Source: Phenylobacterium soli
GTDB lineage: Bacteria > Pseudomonadota > Alphaproteobacteria > Caulobacterales > Caulobacteraceae
Direction: 5' to 3'
NCBI RefSeq assembly: GCF_003254475.1
Contig: NZ_QFYQ01000002.1
Coordinates: forward strand, 310,001 to 374,000
DNA length: 64,000 nt
A model generated the notes under the pieces. That model was not told the origin of the DNA and searched no databases. It worked only from the letters and a program-made list of their open reading frames with translations. Below, in pieces: positions 26,402 through 35,324 of the stretch. Position 1 is the stretch's first letter. Each line of letters begins with the position of its first letter. The position numbers and the translations under genes were made by a program.

Positions 26402-27022
26402 GTGCAGAGGTTCATCCTCCAGCAGAACATCGAACGCTTCCGCCAACGGCTCGCCGAAGCCAGCGACGAGGCCGACCGCCGGCGCCTGACGGCGATGCTG
26501 GCCGGGGCGGAACGGGAGCTGGCGCTGGTCAACACCGCGATGAGCGGAGTGCAGCTGCAGCCGGCCGGCGCCCTCGCGCCCGACGAAGCGGCGCGGAAGG
26601 AAGCCCTGGCGAGGTTCCGCGCGGAGATCGCGCCCTCGTCCCGGCCCTCGCTGCTCATCGACCCCCAGCCCGGCCTACCGATCGCCGAGGTCAACGCGCC
26701 CTATGAGGCGGTGTGCGGCCTGGACCGCAAGGCGCTGATCGGCCAGCCGCTGTTCCTGCTGTTCCCCGACAACCCCGACGATCCCATCGCCGACGGGGTG
26801 AGCCACCTCTACGCCTCGCTGAAAAAGGCGGCCGAGAGCGGACGGCCGCACGCCATGGAGGTCCAGCGCTACGACGTCCGCGACGGCGACGGCCGGTTCG
26901 TCGAGCGCTACTGGCGGCCGCTGAACACACCGCTGACCGACGGCTTCGGCCGGGTGGTCTTCCTACTGCACCAGGTGGACGAGGTCACTGACGAGGTGCT
27001 GGGCGGCAAGGGGGCCGGCTAG
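26402..27022 (+). CDS. PAS-domain protein
   Basis: A 206-residue protein. An N-terminal helical pair (about residues 1-50, QQNIERFRQRLAEASDEAD and MLAGAERELALV) is followed by a PAS domain at about 80-195. PAS features include AEVNAPYEAVCGLDRKALIGQP, resembling LOV/PHY-type PAS openings, then LFLLFPDNP and the closing strand RVVFLLHQVDEV. There is no kinase or output domain, so it may be a sensory adaptor. The start is uncertain: GTG at 26402 has only a weak GAGG, while a better ribosome site lies at 26312 before an interrupted frame. Confidence 0.7.
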   Translation: MQRFILQQNIERFRQRLAEASDEADRRRLTAMLAGAERELALVNTAMSGVQLQPAGALAPDEAARKEALARFRAEIAPSSRPSLLIDPQPGLPIAEVNAPYEAVCGLDRKALIGQPLFLLFPDNPDDPIADGVSHLYASLKKAAESGRPHAMEVQRYDVRDGDGRFVERYWRPLNTPLTDGFGRVVFLLHQVDEVTDEVLGGKGAG

Positions 27023-27246
27023 AACTCGTCCTCGATCGAGGAGCGGAAGAGCTCGAAGACCTCCTTGGCGCGGGTCTCCGGATCGACGGCGGCCTCCGGC
27101 TCCGGCGGCTGGGCGGGGGCGGCGGCGCCCGTCAGGCGGCCGACCACCGCGCCGTCCTGGACGAGCAGCACCTCCTCGCCCTCCTCCACAGCGGTCAGCA
27201 GGGCGGCGAGCTTGGGCGGCAGGTCGTCGAGGTCGATGCGCTTCAT
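27019..27246 (-). CDS. small Phd/antitoxin-like protein
   Basis: A 75-residue protein. Its N-terminal half (DLPPKLAALLTAVEEGEEVLL, then VQDGAVVGRLTG) resembles the N-terminal fold of prevent-host-death antitoxins, where a helix is followed by EEVLLxxxGxxVARL. The Pro/Ala-rich linker and C-terminal acidic helix (KEVFELFRSSIEDEF) could be a partner-binding tail. No toxin gene is adjacent. It converges on the PAS gene with a 4-bp overlap. Confidence 0.5.
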   Translation of the reverse strand: MKRIDLDDLPPKLAALLTAVEEGEEVLLVQDGAVVGRLTGAAAPAQPPEPEAAVDPETRAKEVFELFRSSIEDEF

Positions 27247-27307
27247 GCGCTGAGTGTAGACCGGCGGGCGGCGTGGCCCTAGCTTCCGCCCCGCGAATGG
27301 AGGGGTG

Positions 27308-28834
27308 ATGGCCTACCGGTCCTTGCGGGAATTCATGCAGCGCCTGGAAGCGGCGGGCGAGCTGGTGCGCGTCGCCGAGCCGGTGTCGAGCGTCCTGGAG
27401 ATGACCGAGATCCAGCGGCGCCTCTTGGCGACCGGCGGCCCGGCGGTGCTGTTCGAGAAGCCGATCCGGGCGGACGGCGAGATCTCGTCCATGCCGGCCC
27501 TCGTGAATCTGTTCGGGACGGTCAAGCGGGTCGCCATGGGCGTCACCCTGGAGGGGCGCGAACGGGCGACCGCCGGCGACCTGCGCGAGGTCGGCGAACT
27601 TCTGGCCTTCCTGCGCAATCCCGAGCCGCCGCGCGGCTTGAAGGACGCCTGGGACATGCTGCCGCTGGCCAAGACGGTGATGTCCATGCGCCCGCAGGTG
27701 GTGAAGAAGGCGCCGGTGCAGGAGGTGGTGCTGAAGGGCGAGGATATCGATCTCGCCAAGCTGCCGATCCAGACCTGCTGGCCGGGCGAGCCGGCGCCGC
27801 TGATCACCTGGCCGCTGGTGGTGACCAAGGGGCCTAGCGAGGATCGCGAGGACGACTACAACCTCGGCATCTACCGGATGCAGGTGCTGGGCAAGGACCG
27901 CACCATCATGCGCTGGCTGGCGCACCGCGGCGGGGCGCAGCATCACCAGCGCTGGAAGAAGGCCGGCAAGCGCGAGCCCCTGCCCGCCTGCGCGGTGATC
28001 GGGGCCGATCCGGGGACCATCCTGGCGGCGGTGACGCCGGTGCCGGACACGCTCTCCGAATACCAGTTCGCCGGGCTGATGCGCGGGGCCAAGGTGGAGC
28101 TGGTCCCGGCCAAGACGGTGCCGCTGATGGTGCCGGCCAACGCCGAGATCGTGCTCGAGGGCCACGTGCTGCTGGACGAGTACGAGGACGAGGGGCCCTA
28201 CGGCGACCACACCGGCTACTACAATTCGGTGGAGCGCTTCCCGGTGTTCCAGGTCAGCGCCATCACCATGCGCAAGGACCCGATCTACCTGACGACCTTC
28301 ACCGGCCGGCCGCCGGACGAGCCATCCGTGCTGGGCGAAGCGCTGAACGAGGTGTTCATCCCGCTGATCCGCCAGCAGTTCCCGGAGATCGTCGACTTCT
28401 GGCTGCCGCCGGAGGGCTGCTCCTACCGGATCGCCGTGGTGTCGATGAAGAAGGCCTACCCCGGCCACGCCAAGCGCGTGATGATGGGCGTCTGGAGCTA
28501 CCTTCGCCAGTTCATGTACACCAAGTGGGTGATCGTCGTGGACGACGAGGTCAACGCCCGCGACTGGAAGGACGTGATGTGGGCCATCTCCACGCGGATG
28601 GACCCGGCGCGCGACATCACGGTCATCGAGAACACCCCCATCGACTACCTGGACTTCGCCTCGCCGGAGAGCGGCCTGGGCTCGAAGATCGGCCTCGACG
28701 CCACCAACAAATGGCCGCCCGAGACCAAGCGCGAATGGGGCGAGAAGCTGTTCATGGACGCGCAGGTGATCGAGGCGGTGACGGAGAAATGGTCGCGGCT
28801 GGGGCTTCCCGGAGACGGCAAGCCGGTGGAATAG
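27308..28834 (+). CDS. ubiD: UbiD-family prenylated-FMN decarboxylase
   Basis: A 508-residue UbiD-type decarboxylase, using prenylated FMN from a UbiX partner not in this window. The conserved [13 protein letters not shown] segment with its catalytic Glu/Asp, the cofactor segment [12 protein letters not shown], and the [16 protein letters not shown] block are present. In quinone synthesis the substrate is 4-hydroxy-3-polyprenylbenzoate, and the length fits UbiD; related enzymes act on other aromatic acids. ATG 27308 has GGAGG at 27299-27303. Confidence 0.92.
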   Translation: MAYRSLREFMQRLEAAGELVRVAEPVSSVLEMTEIQRRLLATGGPAVLFEKPIRADGEISSMPALVNLFGTVKRVAMGVTLEGRERATAGDLREVGELLAFLRNPEPPRGLKDAWDMLPLAKTVMSMRPQVVKKAPVQEVVLKGEDIDLAKLPIQTCWPGEPAPLITWPLVVTKGPSEDREDDYNLGIYRMQVLGKDRTIMRWLAHRGGAQHHQRWKKAGKREPLPACAVIGADPGTILAAVTPVPDTLSEYQFAGLMRGAKVELVPAKTVPLMVPANAEIVLEGHVLLDEYEDEGPYGDHTGYYNSVERFPVFQVSAITMRKDPIYLTTFTGRPPDEPSVLGEALNEVFIPLIRQQFPEIVDFWLPPEGCSYRIAVVSMKKAYPGHAKRVMMGVWSYLRQFMYTKWVIVVDDEVNARDWKDVMWAISTRMDPARDITVIENTPIDYLDFASPESGLGSKIGLDATNKWPPETKREWGEKLFMDAQVIEAVTEKWSRLGLPGDGKPVE

Positions 28835-28859
28835 TGCCGCTCCAGTTGGAGGGGCATTC

Positions 28860-30284
28860 ATGATCAAAGTCGTCGCCGCGGCCGCCGCCGCCGTTCTCGT
28901 CTCGTCGGCCGCCGGAGCGCAGCCGGCCAAGGTCGCCCCCGCCGCCAGCGGCGAGGCGCAGTTCCGCAGCCTCTACAAGGAGCTGGTCGAGACCAAGTCG
29001 GCCTATCCGGACGGCAGCTGCACCCTCGCCGCCGAGCGCATGGCCGCGCGGCTGAAGGCGGCCGGCTTCCCCGACAGCGACCTGCACATCATCGTTCCCG
29101 ACGGGAAGCCGAAGGACGGCAACCTGGTGGCCATCTATCCGGGCCGCGATCCCAAGGCCAAGGCCGTGCTGATGCTGGCCCACATCGACGTGGTCGCCGC
29201 CAAGCGCGAGGACTGGACGCGCGATCCGTTCACCCTGGTGGAGGAGGACGGCTACTTCTACGGCCGCGGCGCCTTCGACGACAAAGCCCAGGCGGCGATC
29301 TGGACCGACAACCTGATCCGCTACAAGCAGGAAGGCTACAAGCCGCGGCGGACCATCAAGATGGCCCTGACCTGCGGCGAGGAAGGCGGCGGCTTCGTCG
29401 ACGGCGCCGAGTGGCTGACGGCCCACAACCGCGCCCTGATCGACGCCGGCATCGCCCTGAACGAGGGCGCGGGCGGGGAGCTGGACGCGGCCGGCAAGCC
29501 GGTGTCGCACACCATCCTGGCGGCCGAGAAGATGCCGGTGAACTTCACCTTCGAGGTGACCAACCCGGGCGGCCACTCCTCGCGGCCGATGCCGGACAAC
29601 GCGATCTATCACCTGGCCAAGGCGCTGGACGCCGTGGCCGCCTATGAGTTCCCGGTGCAGATCAACGACGCCAGCCGGGCCTACCTGACGCGCATGTCGA
29701 AGGTGGTCGGCGGCGAGAAGGGCGCGGCGATGAACGCCATCGCCGCCAACCCGGCCGACGACAAGGCCAACGCCCTCCTGTCGAAGGACCCGAGCCTGCA
29801 CGCCATGCTGCGCACCACCTGCGTGGCCACCATGCTGGACGCCGGCCATGCGCCGAACGCCCTGCCGCAGCGAGCGCGGGCCAACATCAATTGCCGCGTC
29901 TTCCCGGGCGAGCCGATCGCCCAGGTCCACGACACCCTGGTGAAGATCGTCGCCGACCCGGCGGTGAAGATCTCGACGCCCGAGGGCGGCTTCCCGGCCG
30001 CCGCCGCCCCGCCGATGACGCCCAAGGTGCTAGGGCCGATCGAGAAGATCTCCCAGGCCATGTGGCCCGGCGTGCCGGTGGTGCCGATCCTGCAGCCGGG
30101 CGCGACCGACGCCACCTTCCTGAACGCGGTCGGCATCCCGGCCTTCGGCGTCTCTGGCCTGTTCATCGATCCGGACCTCGGCCGCATCCACGGGCTGAAC
30201 GAGCGGATCCGGGTGAAGTCGCTGATGGAAGGCCGCGAGTTCCTCTACCGCCTGGTCAAGGCCTACGCCGACCAACCGAACTGA
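28860..30284 (+). CDS. secreted M20-family metallopeptidase
   Basis: A 474-residue exported peptidase. A signal peptide (MIKVVAAAAAAVLVSSAAGAQ) precedes an M20 catalytic domain: LMLAHIDVVAAKREDW supplies the first metal His/Asp, GRGAFDDKAQAA the bridging Asp, TCGEEGGG the catalytic and metal Glu pair, and a late HGLNERI the last His. A dimerisation domain containing NPGGHSSRP lies in the middle. The family hydrolyses small peptides or N-acyl amino acids. It lies 25 bp after ubiD and 12 bp before the MAPEG-like gene, suggesting one operon. Confidence 0.92.
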   Translation: MIKVVAAAAAAVLVSSAAGAQPAKVAPAASGEAQFRSLYKELVETKSAYPDGSCTLAAERMAARLKAAGFPDSDLHIIVPDGKPKDGNLVAIYPGRDPKAKAVLMLAHIDVVAAKREDWTRDPFTLVEEDGYFYGRGAFDDKAQAAIWTDNLIRYKQEGYKPRRTIKMALTCGEEGGGFVDGAEWLTAHNRALIDAGIALNEGAGGELDAAGKPVSHTILAAEKMPVNFTFEVTNPGGHSSRPMPDNAIYHLAKALDAVAAYEFPVQINDASRAYLTRMSKVVGGEKGAAMNAIAANPADDKANALLSKDPSLHAMLRTTCVATMLDAGHAPNALPQRARANINCRVFPGEPIAQVHDTLVKIVADPAVKISTPEGGFPAAAAPPMTPKVLGPIEKISQAMWPGVPVVPILQPGATDATFLNAVGIPAFGVSGLFIDPDLGRIHGLNERIRVKSLMEGREFLYRLVKAYADQPN

Positions 30285-30296
30285 GGCGGGCGCGCG

Positions 30297-30710
30297 ATGG
30301 AGGTCGTTCCCGCCGCCCCGGCCGCCGCCCACGCCGCCGCCCTCTGGGCCGGCCTGAGCCTGCTGTTGATGCTGGTGCTGTCGGTGAGGGTCGTACGCCT
30401 TCGCCGGCGGCACGGCGTCGCCCTGGGCCATGGCGAGTTCGCCGACCTCCACCATGCCATCCGCGCCTTTGCGAACGCGGCGGAATATGTGCCGGCGGCG
30501 CTGGTGGCGCTGGGGCTGCTGGCCATGGCCGGGGCGCCCGCGGCGCTGGTGCACGCGACGGGCCTCGTCCTCTTCCTCGGGCGGGCGGCGCACGCGGTGG
30601 GGCTGTCGCGCAGCGGCGGCGCCTCGCTCCCGCGCGCGGCGGGAATGCTGGCGACCTGGCTCGCCTACCTCGTCGCGGCGGTGGCCCTGATCTTCTACGC
30701 CGTCCCCTGA
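30297..30710 (+). CDS. MAPEG-family membrane protein
   Basis: A 137-residue protein with four predicted transmembrane helices. The MAPEG-type loop after helix 1 contains basic VVRLRRRHGV, followed by helix 2 with HAIRAFANAAEYVPAALVALG, where R-x-x-x-N-x-x-E-Y is the hallmark. In eukaryotes the family conjugates glutathione to lipids; the role in bacteria is unclear. It probably belongs to the same transcription unit as the M20 peptidase. Confidence 0.8.
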   Translation: MEVVPAAPAAAHAAALWAGLSLLLMLVLSVRVVRLRRRHGVALGHGEFADLHHAIRAFANAAEYVPAALVALGLLAMAGAPAALVHATGLVLFLGRAAHAVGLSRSGGASLPRAAGMLATWLAYLVAAVALIFYAVP

Positions 30711-30771
30711 AGGCGCATCCGGAGCGCGGGTCTTGCTTGCCGCAGGGGCGCCGGGCGGCCATATGGCGGGG

Positions 30772-32103
30772 ATGAATCAGGACCTGTTGAACGAGGTGGT
30801 GCAGGCCGCCTTGAAGGCCGGCGCCGATGCGGCCGAGGCGGTCGGCGCCGAGCGCCGCGCCCTTTCCATCACCGTGCGGCTCGGAGAGCTGGAGGAAGTG
30901 GAGCGCGAGGAAGCGCGCGACCTCGGCCTTCGCGTCTTCGTCGGCAAGCGTCAGGCGACGGTCTCCGGCTCCGACATCAGCGCCGAGGCCCGCGCCAAGC
31001 TGGTCGAGCGGGCCGTGGCCATGGCCAGGCTCGCGCCGGAGGATCCCTATGCGGGCCTCGCCGACCCGGCCCTGCTGGCCAGGGGCGACCTCCCCGACCT
31101 CGACCTGTTCGACGCCAGCGAGCCCTCGCCGGAGACGCTTGAGGATCGCGCCCGGGCGGCCGAGGAAGCGGCGCGGGCCGTCGAGCGGGTGACCAACACC
31201 GACGGGGCGTCCGGCTCCTGGTCGGCCTCGCAGTGGGCGATGGTGACGAGCGGCGGCTTCGCGGGCGTGCACCGCGCCTCCGGCTTCTCGCTCGGGGCCA
31301 CGGCCATCGCCGGCGACGAGAACGGCATGGAGATCGGCTACGACGGCCGCTCGACCCGCTGGCAGTCGGACCTGCCTTCGCCCGAGAGCATCGGCGCCGA
31401 GGCCGGCCGCCGCGCCGCCCAGCGGCTGGGGGCGCGCAAGATCGCCTCGACCACCGCGCCCGTGATCTTCGAGAACCGGCTGGCCGCCTCACTGATCGGG
31501 CCGATGATCGGCGCCATCTCCGGCCCCTCGATCGCCCGCGGCACCTCCTTCCTGAAGGACAAGCTGGGCGAGAAGATCTTCGGCGAGCACGTGACGATCA
31601 CCGACGACCCGCACCGCCCGCGCGGCCTGGGCTCGGCGCCGTTCGACGACGAGGGCGTCGCCAACCAGAAGCGCAACCTGATCGACCGCGGTGTGCTGAC
31701 CACGTGGCTGCTGAACGCCTCCTCGGCCCGGCAGCTCGGCCTGACCAGCACGGGCCACGCCTCGCGCGGCCTCGCCGGCCCGCCCGGCGTGGGCCCGTCG
31801 AACCTCACCGTACTGCCGGGCGACAAGAGCCAGGCCGAGCTGATCCGCGAGGCCAAGAGCGGCCTCCTCGTCACCAACATGTTCGGGCCGTCGCTGAACG
31901 GGAACACAGGCGACTGGTCGGTGGGCTGCGCCGGCTTCTGGTTCGAGGACGGCGAACTCGCCTATCCGGTGACCGAGATCACCGTGGCCGGCAACCTGAT
32001 CGACATCTACGCGCGGCTGATCCCCGGGTCGGACTTGGAGATCCGCGGCGCCACCAACTCGCCGTCCCTGCTGGTGGATTCCCTGGCGATCGCCGGTCTC
32101 TGA
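30772..32103 (+). CDS. pmbA: TldD/PmbA-family metalloprotease subunit PmbA (TldE)
   Basis: A 443-residue TldE/PmbA protein, the non-zinc subunit of the TldD-TldE protease that degrades or matures small unfolded peptides in the cytoplasm. The HExxxH zinc motif of TldD is absent, as expected. Family blocks are NTDGASGSWSASQWA, VIFENRLAASLIGP, and NMFGPSLNGNTGDWSVGC. ATG 30772 (MNQDLLNEVV) fits the family start; an in-frame ATG lies nine bases upstream. In related genomes pmbA heads the block that continues with DUF4170 and lipid A genes. Confidence 0.9.
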   Translation: MNQDLLNEVVQAALKAGADAAEAVGAERRALSITVRLGELEEVEREEARDLGLRVFVGKRQATVSGSDISAEARAKLVERAVAMARLAPEDPYAGLADPALLARGDLPDLDLFDASEPSPETLEDRARAAEEAARAVERVTNTDGASGSWSASQWAMVTSGGFAGVHRASGFSLGATAIAGDENGMEIGYDGRSTRWQSDLPSPESIGAEAGRRAAQRLGARKIASTTAPVIFENRLAASLIGPMIGAISGPSIARGTSFLKDKLGEKIFGEHVTITDDPHRPRGLGSAPFDDEGVANQKRNLIDRGVLTTWLLNASSARQLGLTSTGHASRGLAGPPGVGPSNLTVLPGDKSQAELIREAKSGLLVTNMFGPSLNGNTGDWSVGCAGFWFEDGELAYPVTEITVAGNLIDIYARLIPGSDLEIRGATNSPSLLVDSLAIAGL

Positions 32104-32192
32104 CACGGTTTCTCAACGCCGGGCATTGATCCTGCCGCCGCGTCAGCCTATCGGGGCGCGCAAATCTGGTTGCAAACGATACGAAGGCCGCC

Positions 32193-32438
32193 ATGTCCGA
32201 CAAGCAGCTGCTCCACCTCGTGATCGGCGGAGAGATGAAGACCCTGGACGGTCCGCCCGAATTCCGGGACCTCGGCAAGGTCGACCTGGTGGGCGCCTAT
32301 CCGAGCTATCGCGAGGCGCTCGGCGCCTGGCGCTCCAAGGCGCAGGAGACGGTGGACAACGCCCTGATGCGCTACTTCATCATCCATGCGCACCGCCTGC
32401 TCGACCCGGGCCTGGGCGCGGACGACCACGAGGACTGA
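32193..32438 (+). CDS. DUF4170 protein
   Basis: An 81-residue protein with the DUF4170 pattern (LHLVIGGEM, LVGAYPSYREALGAWRSKAQ, ALMRYFIIHAHRLLDP). The family is restricted mainly to alphaproteobacteria, where it usually sits between an inositol-monophosphatase-like gene and the lipid A/Kdo genes. Here the monophosphatase is missing and the gene follows pmbA directly. Function is unknown. Confidence 0.8.
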   Translation: MSDKQLLHLVIGGEMKTLDGPPEFRDLGKVDLVGAYPSYREALGAWRSKAQETVDNALMRYFIIHAHRLLDPGLGADDHED

Positions 32439-32469
32439 GCCGAGGCCTGAAGCGGCGGTTGGTAGAGGG

Positions 32470-32706
32470 TCAGACCGCCGGCGCGCTGCTGCGCTGGATC
32501 TTCTCGACCAGGCCGCCGTCGCGCCAGACCTCGACGGCCTCGCAGCTGGCGTGTTCACGGAGCATGGCCTCGGCGCGCAGGCGCGCGGACGGCGCGCCGT
32601 CGGCCACCAGGTCGACCACCGTGGCGATGCCGTCGCGGCGCACCCCGAGCAGGGTGTAGACGTCTTCCGTCGTGATGGTCAGCGCCCCGTCCTCCATGCA
32701 GCGCAT
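32470..32706 (-). CDS. small hypothetical protein
   Basis: A 78-residue protein starting MRCMEDGALTITTEDVYTLL. It has two short strands and helices (ARLRAEAMLREHA, then EAVEVWRDGGLVEKIQR) and no recognisable family. The start could also be the ATG at 32697; neither has a clear ribosome site. It follows the phosphatase gene on the same strand after 50 bp, so the two may be co-transcribed. Confidence 0.5.
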   Translation of the reverse strand: MRCMEDGALTITTEDVYTLLGVRRDGIATVVDLVADGAPSARLRAEAMLREHASCEAVEVWRDGGLVEKIQRSSAPAV

Positions 32707-32756
32707 GATTGCATGCGCGCCAGAGGCGAGTCTGTCGGAATCAGCACTTAGCGAAT

Positions 32757-33440
32757 TTATTCCCGGCGCAGCAGTTTCTCGGTGAGCACCGAGCCCCACA
32801 TCTGGGACTGGAAGGTCGCCTTCATCCCCTTGGGGTCATAGGCCGGGCTCTGCACCCACTCGAGGAAGGACATGCCGGCGGGCTCGCCCTCGTCGAGATA
32901 GCGCTCGAAGGTGTAGTCGAGGACACCGGTCTTGCCCTGCTTCACGTGCAGGTAGCGGAAGCCGAGCTGATCGACGGCCTCGCGGATCGTCCGGCCCTGC
33001 CGGAAATGCATGTAGAGCACGCTCATGACGCCGGCGCGGTCCGCGCCGGACTTGCAGTGCATGAGAGCCGGGTAGGCGATCTGGTTGAAGAGCTTCTTGG
33101 CGCCCAGGACCTGGGCGACGGTCGGCACCTCGCGCGAGGCGACGGTGAAGTTGACCAGCTCGATGCCCAGCTTGGCGCACGCCTCCTTTTCGAGGGCGTA
33201 GAAGCTGCCGTCGAAACCGCCGCGCAGGTTGATGACCGTCTTGATCCCGTGGCGCTTCCAGTGGGCCAGCTGATGCGGCCAGGGCTGGTTGGTGCGCACC
33301 AGCTCGTCGGAAATCCAGTGGGCGTTCTGGAAGCCGAGGCGCAGGAAGGCGTGGTCCTTGAAGGTGTAGTCGAAATAGGTCTTCACCCGCCCGCCAAAGG
33401 TCGTCAGGTCGTAGGGGTTGGGGACGGTTTCGCCGTGCAT
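32757..33440 (-). CDS. CX5R tyrosine/dual-specificity-type phosphatase
   Basis: A 227-residue cysteine phosphatase. The P-loop HCKSGADRAGVMS near residue 127 fits C-x5-R, and an upstream VINLRGG with a possible general-acid region follows the DSP/atypical PTP plan. No signal peptide is evident. It sits back to back with the ABC exporter of the lipid A block. Caulobacter CtpA, a protein of this kind, has been connected with removal of lipid A phosphates. Whether this is its orthologue is inference from fold and neighbourhood. Confidence 0.78.
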   Translation of the reverse strand: MHGETVPNPYDLTTFGGRVKTYFDYTFKDHAFLRLGFQNAHWISDELVRTNQPWPHQLAHWKRHGIKTVINLRGGFDGSFYALEKEACAKLGIELVNFTVASREVPTVAQVLGAKKLFNQIAYPALMHCKSGADRAGVMSVLYMHFRQGRTIREAVDQLGFRYLHVKQGKTGVLDYTFERYLDEGEPAGMSFLEWVQSPAYDPKGMKATFQSQMWGSVLTEKLLRRE

Positions 33441-33545
33441 GGGCCCTAACTAGGGCGTTGGGCCGCCATTAGGAAGCGGCGCGGTGATCGGCCGCGACGG
33501 CTCGCACGGTTGACTTACGGGGCGCTTCAGCCGACCTCAGGGCTC

Positions 33546-35324
33546 ATGAGCGAGAGCGCCCCGCCGGAGCTGCCCGCCCGCGTCCTGGTGGCGCGGGTCG
33601 CGCGCATCTACATGGCTCCGCGCTGGAAGGGCTGGATCGTGGCCATGCTGGCGGCGGTCGGCGTCGCCGCCCTGAACGCCCGCCTCGTCCAGATCCTCAG
33701 GCCCGCCACCGACGACCTCTTGGTGCTGCACAAGCCCGGCGCGGCGGTGATGATCCCGCTGACGATCGCCGGCCTGGCCGCCGTGCGGGCCCTGTTCCAG
33801 GTGATCCAGGCGACCCTGGTCAACCGCATCGGCAACGGCGTGGTGGCCGACATCCAGCTACAGCTGTTCGGCAAGCTGGTGCGGGCCGACCTGTCGCATC
33901 TGAAGACCCAGCACTCCGGGACCTATGTGGCCTCGGTGCTCTACGACGCGGGCCTGACGCGCGAGGCGGCGACCTCGGGCCTCATCAACTACACCCAGAA
34001 CCTGCTGACGGTGATCGGGGCGGTGTGGGTGATGGTCAGCATCGACTGGCCGCTGACGCTCGCCATCCTGGCCGGCGCGCCGGTCGCCAGCGCGATCATG
34101 CGGCGCTTCTCCAAGCGGACCACCAAGGCGGCCAAGGGGGCCATGGCCGAGACCTCGGCCCTCTCCACCGCCATCATGGAGAGCCTGGACGGTATCCGCG
34201 TGGTGAAGATCGAGAACCGCGAGGCGTTCGAGGAGAAGCGGGTGGGCGAGGTGATCCGCCGCCGCGAGAAGCACCTGGTGCGGGGCGCGAACGCCCGCGC
34301 CTTCGCCACCCCCTCCACCGAGCTCTTCACCACCTGGATCACGGCGGGCGTCATCGCCTACGTCGGCCTGCGCGCCCTGCACGGCGGCCACATGACCGCC
34401 GGCGGCTTCAACGCCTTCGTGGCGGGCATGCTGATGGCCAGCCAGTCGCTGCGCCAGGTGGCCAACCTGCAGACCGTGTTCGCCGAGGGTCTGACGGCGG
34501 CGCGGCGCCTGTTCAAGGCGCTGGACGTCGAGCCGGAGGTGCGCGAGCAGGCCGGCGCCCGCACCCTGCCGGCGGCCCGGGGCGCGATCCGCTTCGAGCA
34601 TGTCGGCTTCTCCTATGGCGGCGACGGCCCGCCGGCGCTGGCCGACATCGACTTCGAGGCCCGACCCGGCGAGACCGTGGCCCTGGTCGGCCCCTCCGGC
34701 GGCGGCAAGACCACCATCCTCAACCTGATCCCGCGCTTCTACGACCCGACCGAGGGCCGGGTGACGGTGGACGGGGCGGACCTGCGCGAGGTGACCCTCG
34801 CCTCGCTGCGCGACCAGATCGCCCTCGTCACCCAGGAGCCCTTCCTGTTCGACGACACCATCCGGGCCAACATCGCCTATGCGCGGCCGGACGCCAGCCT
34901 CGAGGACATCGAGCGGGCGGCCAAGGCGGCGGCGGCGCACGACTTCATCAGCGCCCTGCCGAACGGCTACGACACGGCGGTGGGCGAGGCCGGCGCGCGC
35001 CTGTCGGGCGGACAGCGTCAGCGGATCGCCATCGCCCGGGCGTTCCTGAAGGACGCCCCCATCCTGCTGCTCGACGAAGCGACCAGCGCCCTCGACACCG
35101 AGAGCGAGGCCCATGTGCAGGCGGCGCTGAAGCGGCTGATGGCCGGGCGCACGACCCTCCTGATCGCCCACCGCCTGTCGACCGTGCGCGGGGCCGACCG
35201 CATCTATGTCATCGACCGGGGGCGGATCGTCGAGACCGGCGACCACGCGAGCCTGATCAAGAAGCGCGGCCTCTACGCGCGCCTGGCCAAGACCCAGGAC
35301 CTGGAGGCGGAGACCGCGGCTTGA
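33546..35324 (+). CDS. MsbA-like ABC exporter (fused permease-ATPase)
   Basis: A 592-residue type-IV ABC half-transporter. The six-helix membrane domain covers about residues 20-320. The ATPase follows with Walker A VGPSGGGKTTI (near 385), the signature LSGGQRQRIAIARAF, and Walker B ILLLDEATSALD. It is a probable flippase for lipid A or another lipid, given the genes downstream. ATG 33546 (MSESAPPEL) is chosen over an upstream reading with no ribosome site. Its stop overlaps the TTG of the DUF374 gene. Confidence 0.9.
   Translation: MSESAPPELPARVLVARVARIYMAPRWKGWIVAMLAAVGVAALNARLVQILRPATDDLLVLHKPGAAVMIPLTIAGLAAVRALFQVIQATLVNRIGNGVVADIQLQLFGKLVRADLSHLKTQHSGTYVASVLYDAGLTREAATSGLINYTQNLLTVIGAVWVMVSIDWPLTLAILAGAPVASAIMRRFSKRTTKAAKGAMAETSALSTAIMESLDGIRVVKIENREAFEEKRVGEVIRRREKHLVRGANARAFATPSTELFTTWITAGVIAYVGLRALHGGHMTAGGFNAFVAGMLMASQSLRQVANLQTVFAEGLTAARRLFKALDVEPEVREQAGARTLPAARGAIRFEHVGFSYGGDGPPALADIDFEARPGETVALVGPSGGGKTTILNLIPRFYDPTEGRVTVDGADLREVTLASLRDQIALVTQEPFLFDDTIRANIAYARPDASLEDIERAAKAAAAHDFISALPNGYDTAVGEAGARLSGGQRQRIAIARAFLKDAPILLLDEATSALDTESEAHVQAALKRLMAGRTTLLIAHRLSTVRGADRIYVIDRGRIVETGDHASLIKKRGLYARLAKTQDLEAETAA

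Noticed and set aside
27019..27246. Toxin-antitoxin module
   Set aside because: Only an antitoxin-like fragment is seen. The neighbours are a PAS protein and UbiD, with no toxin candidate.
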